From Bacteroidales bacterium (GTDB lineage Bacteria > Bacteroidota > Bacteroidia > Bacteroidales > 4484-276): a stretch of DNA of 36,170 nt. The DNA lies in NCBI GenBank assembly GCA_014860585.1, contig JACZJL010000166.1:1-36170 (forward strand). The letters are read 5' to 3'. A model generated the notes under the pieces. That model made no database searches. It saw nothing but the letters and a program-made list of their open reading frames with translations, and was not told where the DNA came from. The position numbers and the translations under genes were made by a program. Shown one piece after another: positions 1 through 9,901 of this stretch. The first letter of the stretch is position 1, and each line of letters begins with the position of its first letter.

Positions 1-1135
<1,135 letters not shown>

Positions 1136-1275
1136 ATTGTAAATCTTATTTGTGTCTTTCGGATTTACTTTCACATTCAAAATTAACTGACTGTGGATAT
1201 TTGCTGCTTAAAACGTTACTTCAATCTTTTCAAAGAACTTGTGATTCTTTCCTTTTCTCTTCTCAAAAAGGGCTG

Positions 1276-1305
1276 CAAAGATAATACTTATTTTATTCCT
1301 GCAAC
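1276..1305 (-). promoter_or_regulatory. rRNA promoter, proximal
   Basis: Read on the minus strand, a -7 box TATCTTTG occupies 1276-1283 and a GTTG -33 element occupies 1302-1305, with an 18-bp spacer. This matches the Bacteroidetes primary sigma consensus (TTTG, 17-23 bp, TAnnTTTG). It is followed by CAGCCCTTTTTGAG, which is shared with the two promoters further upstream. Confidence 0.75.
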
Positions 1306-1365
1306 TTTTTTTGAAAATTTTTATCATTCTTTTTATGAACTGCTTTTCCGTTTCGAAAAGGGCTG

Positions 1366-1397
1366 CAAAATTACATCTAATTTTAAAACCACCAAAC
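1366..1397 (-). promoter_or_regulatory. rRNA promoter, middle
   Basis: On the minus strand the -7 box is TAATTTTG (1366-1373) and the -33 box is GTTTG (1393-1397), with a 19-bp spacer. The sequence just downstream is CAGCCCTTTTC, nearly identical to that of the flanking promoters. Confidence 0.75.
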
Positions 1398-1518
1398 TTT
1401 TTTTTCAAAAAAATTAATTATTTTTTTCAACCTCATCAAATCACTCTATATCAATATTATAGAAAATAAAATTTGATCGCTTCACGATGTTAAAAGAACG
1501 TTTCCTCAAAAAGGGCTG

Positions 1519-1552
1519 CAAAGATACATCTATTTTTTATTATTGAACAAAC
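1519..1552 (-). promoter_or_regulatory. rRNA promoter, distal
   Basis: On the minus strand the -7 box is TATCTTTG (1519-1526) and the -33 box is GTTTG (1548-1552), with a 21-bp spacer. It is followed by CAGCCCTTTTTGAGG. It lies about 390 nt before the mature 16S 5' end. From here to 1728 I see nothing beyond AT-rich leader sequence for the divergent gene. Confidence 0.75.
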
Positions 1553-1728
1553 ATTTTCTTCATTTTTTGCAATTATTTCTAAGTTTTTGAGGGGGCAATC
1601 ATTTCAATTGTATCAAAGTCGTTCAATTGCAAATATTTATGCCTTAATCAAGTTTTATTATTATTAACATACATGATAAATTTAAGCTTGACGTTTGGTT
1701 TATTTCCGTACTTCACTCAATTGAAACA

Positions 1729-2361
1729 ATGAAAAACTCGATCTTTCAAATCAAATTAGTCTCTATAATAATAGGTGTAGTATTAACAACTTCCCTTTTC
1801 GCTCAAAACCCATATCAAAAGGAGCCTCTGGCTAAGAGGTTCTTTGTAGAGGGGATTGTAGGACTTCAGTTTGGAACTATTACTGCCATTGAAGTCTCGC
1901 CTTTGGTTGGATTCAAGGTTACAAACAATTTCATTACAGGTTTAGGATTCACTTATCAATACAGTGATTACCAGGACTTTTACTTAAACCTTGAAACCGG
2001 AGATTTGGCTGATCGGGAGATAAACACTATCGGAAGCCGGTTTTTTACAAGATATTACTTCGCTGATTGGTTTGAAGGACTTCTTGGTGGGCTCTTCGTG
2101 CATGGAGAATACGAGTATTTAAGCTATTCGAGGAATTTCAGGGAGGATCGTAACGGTAAATATGTGGATGTTTATGGAATTCCTTATTCAGCCGGTAATC
2201 AAAAAGTGTCAGTCCCCGGGTTATTGGTAGGCGGAGGTTTACAACAATCTATAGGGGGGAGTGCCTATGCTAGTATCCTGGTGTTGTACAACCTGAATGA
2301 GACCAATGACACACCCTACAGCAATCCCATTTTTAGAATTGGAATTGGTTTTGGCATGTGA
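1729..2361 (+). CDS. Secreted or outer-membrane beta-barrel-like protein
   Basis: A 210-aa protein with a clear signal peptide: lysine near the N-terminus, a hydrophobic core at residues 9-24 and an Ala-Gln cleavage region near 25-26. The mature part alternates aromatic and glycine-rich strands (for example FVEGIVGLQFG, GLGFTYQYSDY, RFFTRYYFADWFEGLLGG and a GIGFGM end), the usual look of small Bacteroidetes outer-membrane barrel proteins. No catalytic motif is visible. It stands alone, divergent from the rRNA gene and convergent with pepD. The exact family is not recognised; a surface or structural role is inferred only from the barrel-like pattern. Confidence 0.75.
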   Translation: MKNSIFQIKLVSIIIGVVLTTSLFAQNPYQKEPLAKRFFVEGIVGLQFGTITAIEVSPLVGFKVTNNFITGLGFTYQYSDYQDFYLNLETGDLADREINTIGSRFFTRYYFADWFEGLLGGLFVHGEYEYLSYSRNFREDRNGKYVDVYGIPYSAGNQKVSVPGLLVGGGLQQSIGGSAYASILVLYNLNETNDTPYSNPIFRIGIGFGM

Positions 2362-2451
2362 TTTTTTCAACATCGATTGTTCAGCAACCCCCTTTCAACC
2401 TGATAAACACTGATCGAATTATTAAGACCAGAAACCCAATTTAAATAGCAA

Positions 2452-3915
2452 TTAAGTTTTATCAGGGATATTTTTGAGGATTTCCAATGTCCACTTCCAG
2501 AACTTATCGACTGATTTGATGTGAATTCTTTCATCAGGTGAATGAGCACCTTTAATGTCAGGCCCATAGGATATCATATCCATACCCGGGTATTTTTCAC
2601 CAATTAAACCACATTCAAGGCCGGCATGAACTGCAAGTATCTTTGGCTCCGCATTGAAGAGTTTCTGGTAAGCATCTTTTGCAATGACCAAGACTTCAGA
2701 ATCCGGATTGGGTGTCCAGCCGGGGTAGCCGTCGGAATGTTCGATGTCGGCATTGATTAATTTAAAAGTAGCAGCCACCATATTAACAACATCATCCAGT
2801 GCACTTGCTACAGAACTTCGTTGACTTGTTGTAACCTGGAAGCTGTCATCAAGGGTTTTTACGGATGCGAGGTTTGTGGATGTTTCAACAAAATTTTGTA
2901 TTTCCCTTGACATTTGAATGACACCATGAGGACAGCTATAAAGTGCGTTTATCAGGTTATGTTGTGATTTTTCATCAATTACGAAATAAGGGGGATCAAC
3001 CTGAAATGCTTTAACTTGCATATCAGGTTCAGTTGTTTTAAACTCTTTTCGAACAACCTGGTTGAAATGTTCGACGAGCTTTAAGAATTTATCCCTTAAT
3101 GCCTGATTAATGAGAACAGTTGCTTCAGCTTCTCTGGCTATTGCATTTCGAAGATTTCCACCATTGAAGTGATGCAATCTGATTCCGTAGGTCTGCGTAG
3201 CCTGATGCAAAATCCTCACAAGTATTTTATTGGCATTACCCAGTCCTTTATTGATATCATCTCCAGAGTGTCCGCCTTTAAGCCCTGAGATCACTATCTT
3301 GAATGGCAAATTCCAATCAGGAACAAGTTCCTTTTTAAATCCAAACCGGGCAACAGTATCCCGGCCTCCTGCACAACCGATGAAAATCTGGCCGTCATCT
3401 TCTGAGTCCAGGTTAAGTAGGATGTCTGAAGTCAGAAACCCTGATGTAAGTGCAAAAGCACCGGAAAGTCCTGTTTCCTCATCAACGGTAAACAGACATT
3501 CGATTGGCCCATGAGCAATTTCTTTAGATTCGAGGATTGCCATTTGTGTTGCAATACCAATCCCATCATCTGCACCAAGTGTAGTTCCAAGGGCTTTAAC
3601 CCAATCACCATCAATGTATGCCTGAATTGGATCCTTATCAAAATCAAATTTCTTATCTGTATTTTTCTCACAAACCATATCGAGATGACTTTGAAGGCAA
3701 ACTGACTTTTTGCTTTCCATTCCTTTTGTTGGTGGTTTGGTGATTAATACATTTCCGATCTCATCCTGCCTGCAGTCCAATTTATGTTTGTTTGCAAAAT
3801 CAACCAGGTAGGCTGCAATCTTCTCTTCTTTCTTGGAGGGCCGGGGAATATTGAGGATTTCGCTAAAATGACCCCAAAGTGCATTTGGCTGTAATTTACT
3901 GATGTTATTATTCAT
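2452..3915 (-). CDS. pepD: Aminoacyl-histidine (cytosol nonspecific) dipeptidase, M20 family
   Basis: A 487-aa cytosolic M20C metallopeptidase that hydrolyses dipeptides such as Xaa-His. Length and order fit PepD. The metal and catalytic residues are in place: His77 and Asp79 in SHLDMVCEKN, Asp116/Asp117 in LGADDGIGIA, Glu146/Glu147 in DEETGLSGA, Asp170 in NLDSEDDG, and His458 in GAHSPDERI. His430 in HAGLECGL is also a conserved family element. The lid/dimerisation domain lies between about residues 205 and 385. A Bacteroidetes -7 box (TATCTTTG, minus strand, 3956-3963) lies about 40 bp before the start codon. It is convergent with the outer-membrane protein gene, so it is probably monocistronic. 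Confidence 0.95.
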   Translation of the reverse strand: MNNNISKLQPNALWGHFSEILNIPRPSKKEEKIAAYLVDFANKHKLDCRQDEIGNVLITKPPTKGMESKKSVCLQSHLDMVCEKNTDKKFDFDKDPIQAYIDGDWVKALGTTLGADDGIGIATQMAILESKEIAHGPIECLFTVDEETGLSGAFALTSGFLTSDILLNLDSEDDGQIFIGCAGGRDTVARFGFKKELVPDWNLPFKIVISGLKGGHSGDDINKGLGNANKILVRILHQATQTYGIRLHHFNGGNLRNAIAREAEATVLINQALRDKFLKLVEHFNQVVRKEFKTTEPDMQVKAFQVDPPYFVIDEKSQHNLINALYSCPHGVIQMSREIQNFVETSTNLASVKTLDDSFQVTTSQRSSVASALDDVVNMVAATFKLINADIEHSDGYPGWTPNPDSEVLVIAKDAYQKLFNAEPKILAVHAGLECGLIGEKYPGMDMISYGPDIKGAHSPDERIHIKSVDKFWKWTLEILKNIPDKT

Positions 3916-3955
3916 TGATTAATGACAGATTATTATAATTTTATCTACTAACGTG

Positions 3956-3963
3956 CAAAGATA
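3956..3963 (-). promoter_or_regulatory. Candidate pepD promoter -7 box
   Basis: TATCTTTG followed by CACG on the minus strand, about 40 bp upstream of the pepD ATG. No strong -33 TTTG is seen at the expected distance, so this is a box-only call. Confidence 0.5.
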
Positions 3964-4257
3964 TTCATTTTTGAAATTTGGCGATTGAAGATGGAGGAGA
4001 TATCTGTGGAGTGGTCACAATTCAACAACCGCCTCAAAGTTCAGATTTCGTTCATTGGTCCTTTCGACTTGCCGGTGAAATGTACATTATTGTATTATGA
4101 TGAAACAATACATCGAAAAAGTAAATTTATCCGTTTAAATTCAGTTTACGATTGACGGGTCTTTTACACCACCATCTCATTCTTGCTGTAAATATGGACT
4201 ATCAATTTCTGCTCAAGACGAATGTTTTTTGAAAGATAGTCGTTTGTCCGAATTTAA
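3964..4257. other. Intergenic stretch, nothing recognised
   Basis: The gap between pepD and the next minus-strand gene is 342 bp. Beyond the pepD promoter box I see only AT-rich sequence with one short weak inverted repeat (TGTATT/AATACA near 4094-4114). No ORF, RNA gene or terminator could be supported. Confidence 0.5.
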
Positions 4258-4665
4258 CTATTCGCTGGTTCCATATTCCTGGTAAAACTTATTGATTTCG
4301 TCGGCAAGATTTTCAAATACCACATAATGATTTTTGCACCCTTTACGCGAACAGATATCAACTTTACCGCCCACTTTAATATTAAATCCAACCATTTGGG
4401 CTTTGCACTGTCCACAAAGAGTTTCGAGCATTAAACTTTGGTTGCAATGTGGACAATAGAACCTTGTTTCTTCATCCTCACGCAGTTCTATATTATTTTC
4501 GTGATCAAAACAATCGTAAATCGAACACAACCAGATGACCCCTCTTGCACGGGTTGTTTCGATATTTACTTTGACGCTGGGATAACCATGAACAATATGA
4601 ATATTGTCCATCAATGACTCCGCGCAGTGTGGGCATTTAACTGCTAACGAAATGTATTTCTTCAT
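4258..4665 (-). CDS. Cysteine-rich zinc-ribbon protein of unknown function
   Basis: A 135-aa protein with no signal peptide. It carries five cysteine pairs: C11/C14 (CPHC), C47/C52, C71/C74 (CPHC), C84/C87 (CGQC) and C105/C110 with His113 nearby. This spacing suggests two or more zinc-binding ribbons (knuckles), as in rubredoxin-like or zinc-ribbon regulatory and adaptor proteins. No DNA-binding helix or enzymatic motif is evident. It lies upstream of pepD and downstream of the pyruvate kinase-like gene, all on the minus strand, with about 92 bp to the latter. No function is assigned. Metal binding is inferred from the cysteine spacing only. Confidence 0.75.
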   Translation of the reverse strand: MKKYISLAVKCPHCAESLMDNIHIVHGYPSVKVNIETTRARGVIWLCSIYDCFDHENNIELREDEETRFYCPHCNQSLMLETLCGQCKAQMVGFNIKVGGKVDICSRKGCKNHYVVFENLADEINKFYQEYGTSE

Positions 4666-4757
4666 TTTGCTTTTCTTTGAATATGATGTCTTGAATTTGA
4701 TAATCCGGTGTAAAATTAATAAAACCTATAGAAGTGTAGTTTTATGAGGGATTTTTT

Positions 4758-6608
4758 TCAGCTTCCAAGTTTCAACTGCCGTGCAAGGGGTAGTTTTGGT
4801 AGCACACTTTCCCTTTTTTTATTGATTTCCTGCATATTTTTCAAAATTTTATCCAGCATTTTGATGGCTTTGGTGACTTGGTTTCCTTTGTTAAGCATAA
4901 CGCAATCTGCACGTTGTGCCATGGCAGCATCAGTAATTTCAGCCCTTGAAGGAATACCTTTTTTTGTCACACCTTCCAATACCTGTGTTGCCCAAATGTC
5001 GGGAATATGTGCTGCTTCACACATACGCAGAATTTCCTCCTGTACCATAGCCATATCGTCCCACCCCACTTCAACAGCCAGATCGCCTCGGGCAACCATT
5101 ACTCCAATCGGCCAGACCTGCATTGCCCGGAGAATAATTAAAGGGAGGTTTTCGAATCCTTTGCGCGTTTCAATCTTTAAGATTACTTCAACTTGTTTAT
5201 CTATCTTTTTGCACTCATTGATCAGGTCGGCAACATCTTCAGGTGTGTTGACAAATGAAAGGCTTACTGCATCAGCATACTCAGTGACAAACCTCAGGTC
5301 ATCGTAATCCTTTGCGGTCATACCGCTAAAACTTAGCGATGTGCCAGGCAGGTTAATTCCTTTCCCTTCCCGCAGTTTACTCCCTATGTCTTTTGCATTT
5401 GTAATTTTTACCATGATCTCACCATCCTTTACCAATTCAACAACACCTTCAATTTTCCCATCATCAAACAAAACCGGTTCGCCTGATCTGACATCATTAA
5501 AAATTTCGGGCATTGTGCATGATATGTGGGCTTGTTGTATCAAATTTCCCGTCTGGTCAAATTTTGCCGGCTCACCAGGACGGTTATCTTTATGGAGTAA
5601 AAGTAGATCGCCTGCTTTGAGAATAATGCATTGCTCAACCGGCAGAAATTCACCAACAGTAACAATATCCTGGTGGAGGCTGTTTTCCTTTTTTAAGCTA
5701 AACTCCATCCCTGTAGCAATATAGGCTGAATCATGGCATTTAGCCCATCTGCCCTCGCCTTCTTGGTCCGCAATTTCAATCGTGCATTTTTTCTGACGTG
5801 AATCGGTGAAAGTAATGATGTCACAGTTGCAAAGATTTTTCAGCCATTCAGCTTCAACAGGAATCACAGCATCGGCTTCACGCGGAGGGTTCACCCCCGG
5901 TGGGGCAAACCAGATAAGCACCGGTTTAATTACATTTCCCACGTCATCGCGCGACGGTTTGATGTGAATCACTTTAGGACCTTCGATCATAGTTCCCGTA
6001 CGAATCTTTGGGCCGGCAAGATCCATGATTACCCGGCAATCTTTATTGGTACCTGATTTTGCATTCCCAATGTTGATGATCATTTTCTTCCACATATCAG
6101 CATCATAGGCAGCGCAGTTAATTCGGACACAATCCATTCCTGCTTTGAGGGATTTGGTTACAATATTCTGGTCAAATGCCGCCTCCTGAGGCATGGTCAC
6201 CATGATCCGCGTACGACGTTTTCCTGATTTTTTACCAAACAGCGCTATCGTGTTCTTATTAAGCATTTTCACACTTTTCTTCACTGAAATTGTCTTGCGA
6301 CTGTTGAAGGGCTGTATATCACCGACCAATCGCTGTAATATGACTTTGGTAAGCAGCAGACTGCGCATCACATGTGGTTCAATCTGATCGAATGGTGTAA
6401 GACCAAAATCCCTAAGATTTTCCTGAAGCTTACTTAAATCATGCTCTCGTAATGCCATGTAATGAACCAGGTTGACAGCGCTACGGCGAAATAAAGGATT
6501 TACCATGGAAATTTTATCATCCCACTCCTTCTCTAAATCATAAGCTGAGACAATAATTCCATCGATCTGTTCTATCATTTCCCTGACAACACTTTCTTTA
6601 ATTTTCAT
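4758..6608 (-). CDS. Pyruvate kinase-like protein, atypical (N-terminal extension, no C-terminal domain)
   Basis: A 616-aa protein whose residues from about 130 follow the pyruvate kinase barrel: RTRIMVTMP, CVRINCAAYD (equivalent of xRxNFSHG), MDLAGPKIRTG, VSLSFVNTPEDV, VILKIETRKGFENL (the catalytic KIE lysine), GVMVARGDLAVE, IWATQVLEGV and PSRAEITDAA. Two things are odd. The first 130 residues are a helical extension absent from ordinary enzymes. The chain also ends shortly after CVMLNKGN, where normal enzymes have SGE(T/S)A, so the usual C-terminal regulatory domain is missing. The B-domain insertion between about 210 and 430 is also longer than usual. Phosphoenolpyruvate-to-pyruvate chemistry is plausible because the core lysine and metal ligands remain, but a different substrate is possible. 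Confidence 0.8.
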   Translation of the reverse strand: MKIKESVVREMIEQIDGIIVSAYDLEKEWDDKISMVNPLFRRSAVNLVHYMALREHDLSKLQENLRDFGLTPFDQIEPHVMRSLLLTKVILQRLVGDIQPFNSRKTISVKKSVKMLNKNTIALFGKKSGKRRTRIMVTMPQEAAFDQNIVTKSLKAGMDCVRINCAAYDADMWKKMIINIGNAKSGTNKDCRVIMDLAGPKIRTGTMIEGPKVIHIKPSRDDVGNVIKPVLIWFAPPGVNPPREADAVIPVEAEWLKNLCNCDIITFTDSRQKKCTIEIADQEGEGRWAKCHDSAYIATGMEFSLKKENSLHQDIVTVGEFLPVEQCIILKAGDLLLLHKDNRPGEPAKFDQTGNLIQQAHISCTMPEIFNDVRSGEPVLFDDGKIEGVVELVKDGEIMVKITNAKDIGSKLREGKGINLPGTSLSFSGMTAKDYDDLRFVTEYADAVSLSFVNTPEDVADLINECKKIDKQVEVILKIETRKGFENLPLIILRAMQVWPIGVMVARGDLAVEVGWDDMAMVQEEILRMCEAAHIPDIWATQVLEGVTKKGIPSRAEITDAAMAQRADCVMLNKGNQVTKAIKMLDKILKNMQEINKKRESVLPKLPLARQLKLGS

Positions 6609-6735
6609 TCCATTGAATTTTTCACAAAGTTGGGAAAAAATTACCAGATGAACCGGATAAACCCAAGATTTGCCGAATTTATGATCAAATTGAAAATTAG
6701 GCTGATTTTTTACCTTTCCGTTTCAAATAGTTTTC

Positions 6736-6743
6736 TATTTTTG
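6736..6743 (+). promoter_or_regulatory. tRNA promoter -7 box
   Basis: TATTTTTG followed directly by CAGCCC, the same seven-base GCAGCCC continuation seen at all three rRNA promoters. It lies 54 bp before the tRNA 5' end. The -33 element is not clear. Confidence 0.6.
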
Positions 6744-6797
6744 CAGCCCGATTTTAAAAACTGGTGTAACCAGTAAGTTCTTCAAGTAGTGATTTTT

Positions 6798-6874
<77 letters not shown>

Positions 6875-6877
6875 GTA

Positions 6878-6915
6878 AACCCACTGTTAGACAACAATTT
6901 AATAGTGGGTTTTTT
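6878..6915 (+). terminator. Intrinsic terminator of the tRNA gene
   Basis: AACCCACT (6878-6885) pairs perfectly with AGTGGGTT (6904-6911) across an 18-nt loop and runs into TTTTTT. It starts four bases after the tRNA CCA end, as expected for a single-gene tRNA transcript. Confidence 0.85.
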
Positions 6916-7093
6916 AATTAAAGTGCTTTTCGAATAAACGGTTTTCAACCTTTAGCCAGTTTTTGATACGAACCCGGAATGGGATACATTCTGTCTGTTC
7001 TTGAATTTAAATTTTGAAACCATTTCCTGATCTCATGCAGGATAAACAACTTAAGATCAACATTTACTCAACGATTCAATTCACCATTATTCC

Positions 7094-7981
7094 ATGAATC
7101 TGAAATCAATACACATTTGGTCAGTTTTTCTGATAACGATCATTTTTGCCGCATGCAATACCCCAAAGGCTGTGGTTGACCATGCCCAAATTGCCGATTT
7201 AGCTTACAGTTCGGGTGATTATGCCAGGGCACTCTCCACTTATGAGGAGCTGATAAACAGCTGGAACGACCAACATCCGCAGAAGGATAATCCTTACTAT
7301 GACAAGGCCGGCCATGCTGCTTTTATGATGAAAAATTATGACCGTTCAATTTTTCACTTTGCCCAGTCCATGCACCATGGAACGGCCTCCGTTGAGACCT
7401 ATTCGAGACTGATCAGTTACTACCGGGAAATTAAAAATTTCTCCAAAGAGATGACAACCATTGAAGCATTAATGGAAGCCTACCCCAATTCCGATGAGGC
7501 GAAAGCGGAACACAGCCGCCTTTTTGAAATGCTTGTTGAAACCGACCGGTGGGAGGAAGCAGCTGAAGAATGGACGAAAATAACACGAGAAAGAGACATC
7601 CACCAGATGGAACTTTACTTTGAAGTCAATCGCAAGTTGGAAAATACTGCAATGTGCGATAGCCTTTCAGGTGTATTGCTGACGAATGATAACAACAATA
7701 TGATTGGGCTTGAATGGGAAGCTGTAAAATACTACAACCGGGCCGAAGATCGCTATAACAAGGAAATGGAAGCCTATGAACAAAACAAAACCAACAGGCA
7801 ATATTTGAAACTCCTCGAAGCCCTGGAAGTGGTGAATGCTGATTTTCAGCATGCACGCGATAACTTCGAAAAGTTGTACAATGCTTATCATGGGAAGCGC
7901 TACGCCAATTATTTGTACAACATTTACACCCGGTTCCAGGATGAAAAAAAGGCAGCTTACTACCGCGAAAGGATGAAATAG
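7094..7981 (+). CDS. TPR-repeat lipoprotein
   Basis: A 295-aa protein with a lipoprotein signal peptide: hydrophobic residues 9-20 and a lipobox FAAC with Cys21. Residues from about 30 onward form helical repeats of tetratricopeptide type. Examples are LAYSSGDYARALSTYEELIN, AGHAAFMMKNYDRSIFHFAQSM and a C-terminal YLYNIYTRFQDEKKAAYYRERM. Such proteins usually serve as scaffolds in the periplasm or at the inner face of the outer membrane. No aspartate follows Cys21 (it is Asn), so outer-membrane transport is possible. It is a single gene between the tRNA and the convergent lnt. The specific partner is unknown. Confidence 0.8.
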   Translation: MNLKSIHIWSVFLITIIFAACNTPKAVVDHAQIADLAYSSGDYARALSTYEELINSWNDQHPQKDNPYYDKAGHAAFMMKNYDRSIFHFAQSMHHGTASVETYSRLISYYREIKNFSKEMTTIEALMEAYPNSDEAKAEHSRLFEMLVETDRWEEAAEEWTKITRERDIHQMELYFEVNRKLENTAMCDSLSGVLLTNDNNNMIGLEWEAVKYYNRAEDRYNKEMEAYEQNKTNRQYLKLLEALEVVNADFQHARDNFEKLYNAYHGKRYANYLYNIYTRFQDEKKAAYYRERMK

Positions 7982-8257
7982 TTTTGCAAACGATCATCCT
8001 TATGTTCTTCATTTAGTAATATTGAGCGGGTGTACCCAAATCGGCAATGAGTAATCCGATGAAAGACAAGAGGAATGGCTTTTACACAACCATCTTTCTA
8101 ATTAGTCTTTATTTTGATGGATAAACCGGATATGTTTTAACCCGGGAGGTAATGGGGCGCAAAGGAAGCTAAACTTAAACTTTATTCATATGTCTTTTCA
8201 GCATCACTAAACTATTTTCAATTCATCTTACGGATTGATTCCTGCGGTGACAGCGAT

Positions 8258-9883
8258 TCACTTCTTTCCTCTCAACTTATCCCTGTTGAGTCTTGATGCA
8301 GTGATAGCAATTAGAATGAGGAAAAAACTCAGGAAGGTGCTGATCCGTCCAATGTAATCGCCGTATTTCACATAAACTGTGATCGCGTCGTTGGTGTGAA
8401 GGCTGGCTTTCATCACGTCGGGAACCCAATATTCGGAGGCCTTGAGGATGTCGCCGCGCTGGTTGATAAACCCGGAGATGCCGGTATTGGCTGAGCGGGC
8501 GATACTGCGACGCGTTTCGATAGCGCGTAGCGGGGCAAACGAAAAATGCTGGCGATGTCCGGCGGTATTTCCCCACCAGCCGTCGTTGGTGATAATCAAA
8601 AGCAGGTTAGCGCCGTTTCTTATAAAATCAGCCGTGAAATCCCCGTAAATAGATTCATAGCAGATGATTGGACCAACCACAAACTTTCCGCACTTTGAAG
8701 TGAAAACCTCTCTTTCGGGCGAATATCCAAGGCTGCCAACCGTTCCTCCAAGATCGAAAGCCAACTCCTGCAAGGGCCACATCAATCGCTGGAAAGGCAT
8801 TTTTTCGGGACCGGGCACCAGTTTGGATTTGTGATAATAACCGATTGGCGCAGTATCGTTAATGAATAAAGCGGTGTTGAATGCTTCATAATGCAGGTCA
8901 ACGTCGTCAAATTTGCGGGCAGTAGGGGTTAGCGGCTCATTCTCTTCAAAAAGTCTAAATGTGGATGCGCCGATGATAACGTTGAGTTGCGGATATTTTT
9001 CCAAAAACCTCCTTATCAGCACCACACTGCGGGTTTCCTCTATGGTCTTATGCCAGATGGATTCCTGCAGGGCCGATTCCGGGCACACCAAAAAGGCCGT
9101 GCTGCCGGTAATCAATGGTTCGGCCATTCCGAAATTCTTATCAATCACCTCCTTTATCGGCATATTGTACTGCTCGGTGTACGGGTCAATGTTGGGCTGG
9201 GTGACAATGATTTCTGCCAGCGGCCCCTTTTCCTGGTAATTGTTGTAAGTAATGAAAGAAATGATCATGGGAATGACGAAAACCAATACCACCGAAATAC
9301 TGCTGACCACAACGGGGAAAACCACTTTTTTGTAGGCCAACAGATTTTTTATCAGCTTAAACAGCAAAATATTTAGCAGCAAAATCCAGAATGTGCCGCC
9401 AAGGGTTCCAGTGTATTCGTACCATTGCACCCATTTGGTGTACATCGCAAAACCATTTCCGAGGTTAAGCCAGGGCCATGATAAATCCCAATCGAGATGC
9501 AGGAATTCAAAGGTGATCCAGAAAAACAACAGAAGGTAAATGGAGTTGCTTTGTTTGAAGAAGCTACGCTGGCTCAGGTGAAAAATCCAGAATACAATGG
9601 CCATAAACAGCGAATTGAGCAGCACCGCCATGATGGCGCCAAAAATCGTAGAGTTCCAAATCCACCAGGTAGTCAGCAGGTTCCAGATGACGAATGCAGT
9701 GTAAGCGTATTTCAGGATGCTGTATTTATGGAAATCATCCCGGTTTTTGTGGATGTGCTCTTCGACGAAAAGCAACGGAACAAACCCGAAGAAAAGAAGG
9801 TAGGGAAAGCCGTACATCGGCCAGCCCAGGCTTAAAACAATTCCTGAAGTAACAGAGAGCAAATAGAGGTGTTTTGGTTTCAC
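8258..9883 (-). CDS. lnt: Apolipoprotein N-acyltransferase
   Basis: A 541-aa integral inner-membrane enzyme that adds the third acyl chain to the N-terminal cysteine of lipoproteins. Membrane segments fill roughly residues 5-215, followed by a periplasmic nitrilase-like domain and a last hydrophobic segment near 510-528. The catalytic triad is visible: Glu269 (CPESAL), Lys352 (HKSKLVPGPE) and Cys408 (ICYE), with the Glu410 region and NDGWWGNT (433-440) also conserved. It follows hflX by 18 bp on the same strand, so the two are probably co-transcribed. Its presence agrees with the lipoprotein encoded next door. Confidence 0.95.
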   Translation of the reverse strand: MKPKHLYLLSVTSGIVLSLGWPMYGFPYLLFFGFVPLLFVEEHIHKNRDDFHKYSILKYAYTAFVIWNLLTTWWIWNSTIFGAIMAVLLNSLFMAIVFWIFHLSQRSFFKQSNSIYLLLFFWITFEFLHLDWDLSWPWLNLGNGFAMYTKWVQWYEYTGTLGGTFWILLLNILLFKLIKNLLAYKKVVFPVVVSSISVVLVFVIPMIISFITYNNYQEKGPLAEIIVTQPNIDPYTEQYNMPIKEVIDKNFGMAEPLITGSTAFLVCPESALQESIWHKTIEETRSVVLIRRFLEKYPQLNVIIGASTFRLFEENEPLTPTARKFDDVDLHYEAFNTALFINDTAPIGYYHKSKLVPGPEKMPFQRLMWPLQELAFDLGGTVGSLGYSPEREVFTSKCGKFVVGPIICYESIYGDFTADFIRNGANLLLIITNDGWWGNTAGHRQHFSFAPLRAIETRRSIARSANTGISGFINQRGDILKASEYWVPDVMKASLHTNDAITVYVKYGDYIGRISTFLSFFLILIAITASRLNRDKLRGKK

Positions 9884-9901
9884 TGCGCTGGTCTTTGGTT
9901 C

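Noticed and set aside
4094-4114. TGTATT/AATACA inverted repeat upstream of pepD
   Set aside because: Six-bp arms in AT-rich DNA are expected by chance, and no regulator is linked to it.
4744-5307. Plus-strand open frame of 187 codons opposite the pyruvate kinase-like gene
   Set aside because: It is antisense to a gene with clear family motifs; the translation is low in complexity and unlike any family.
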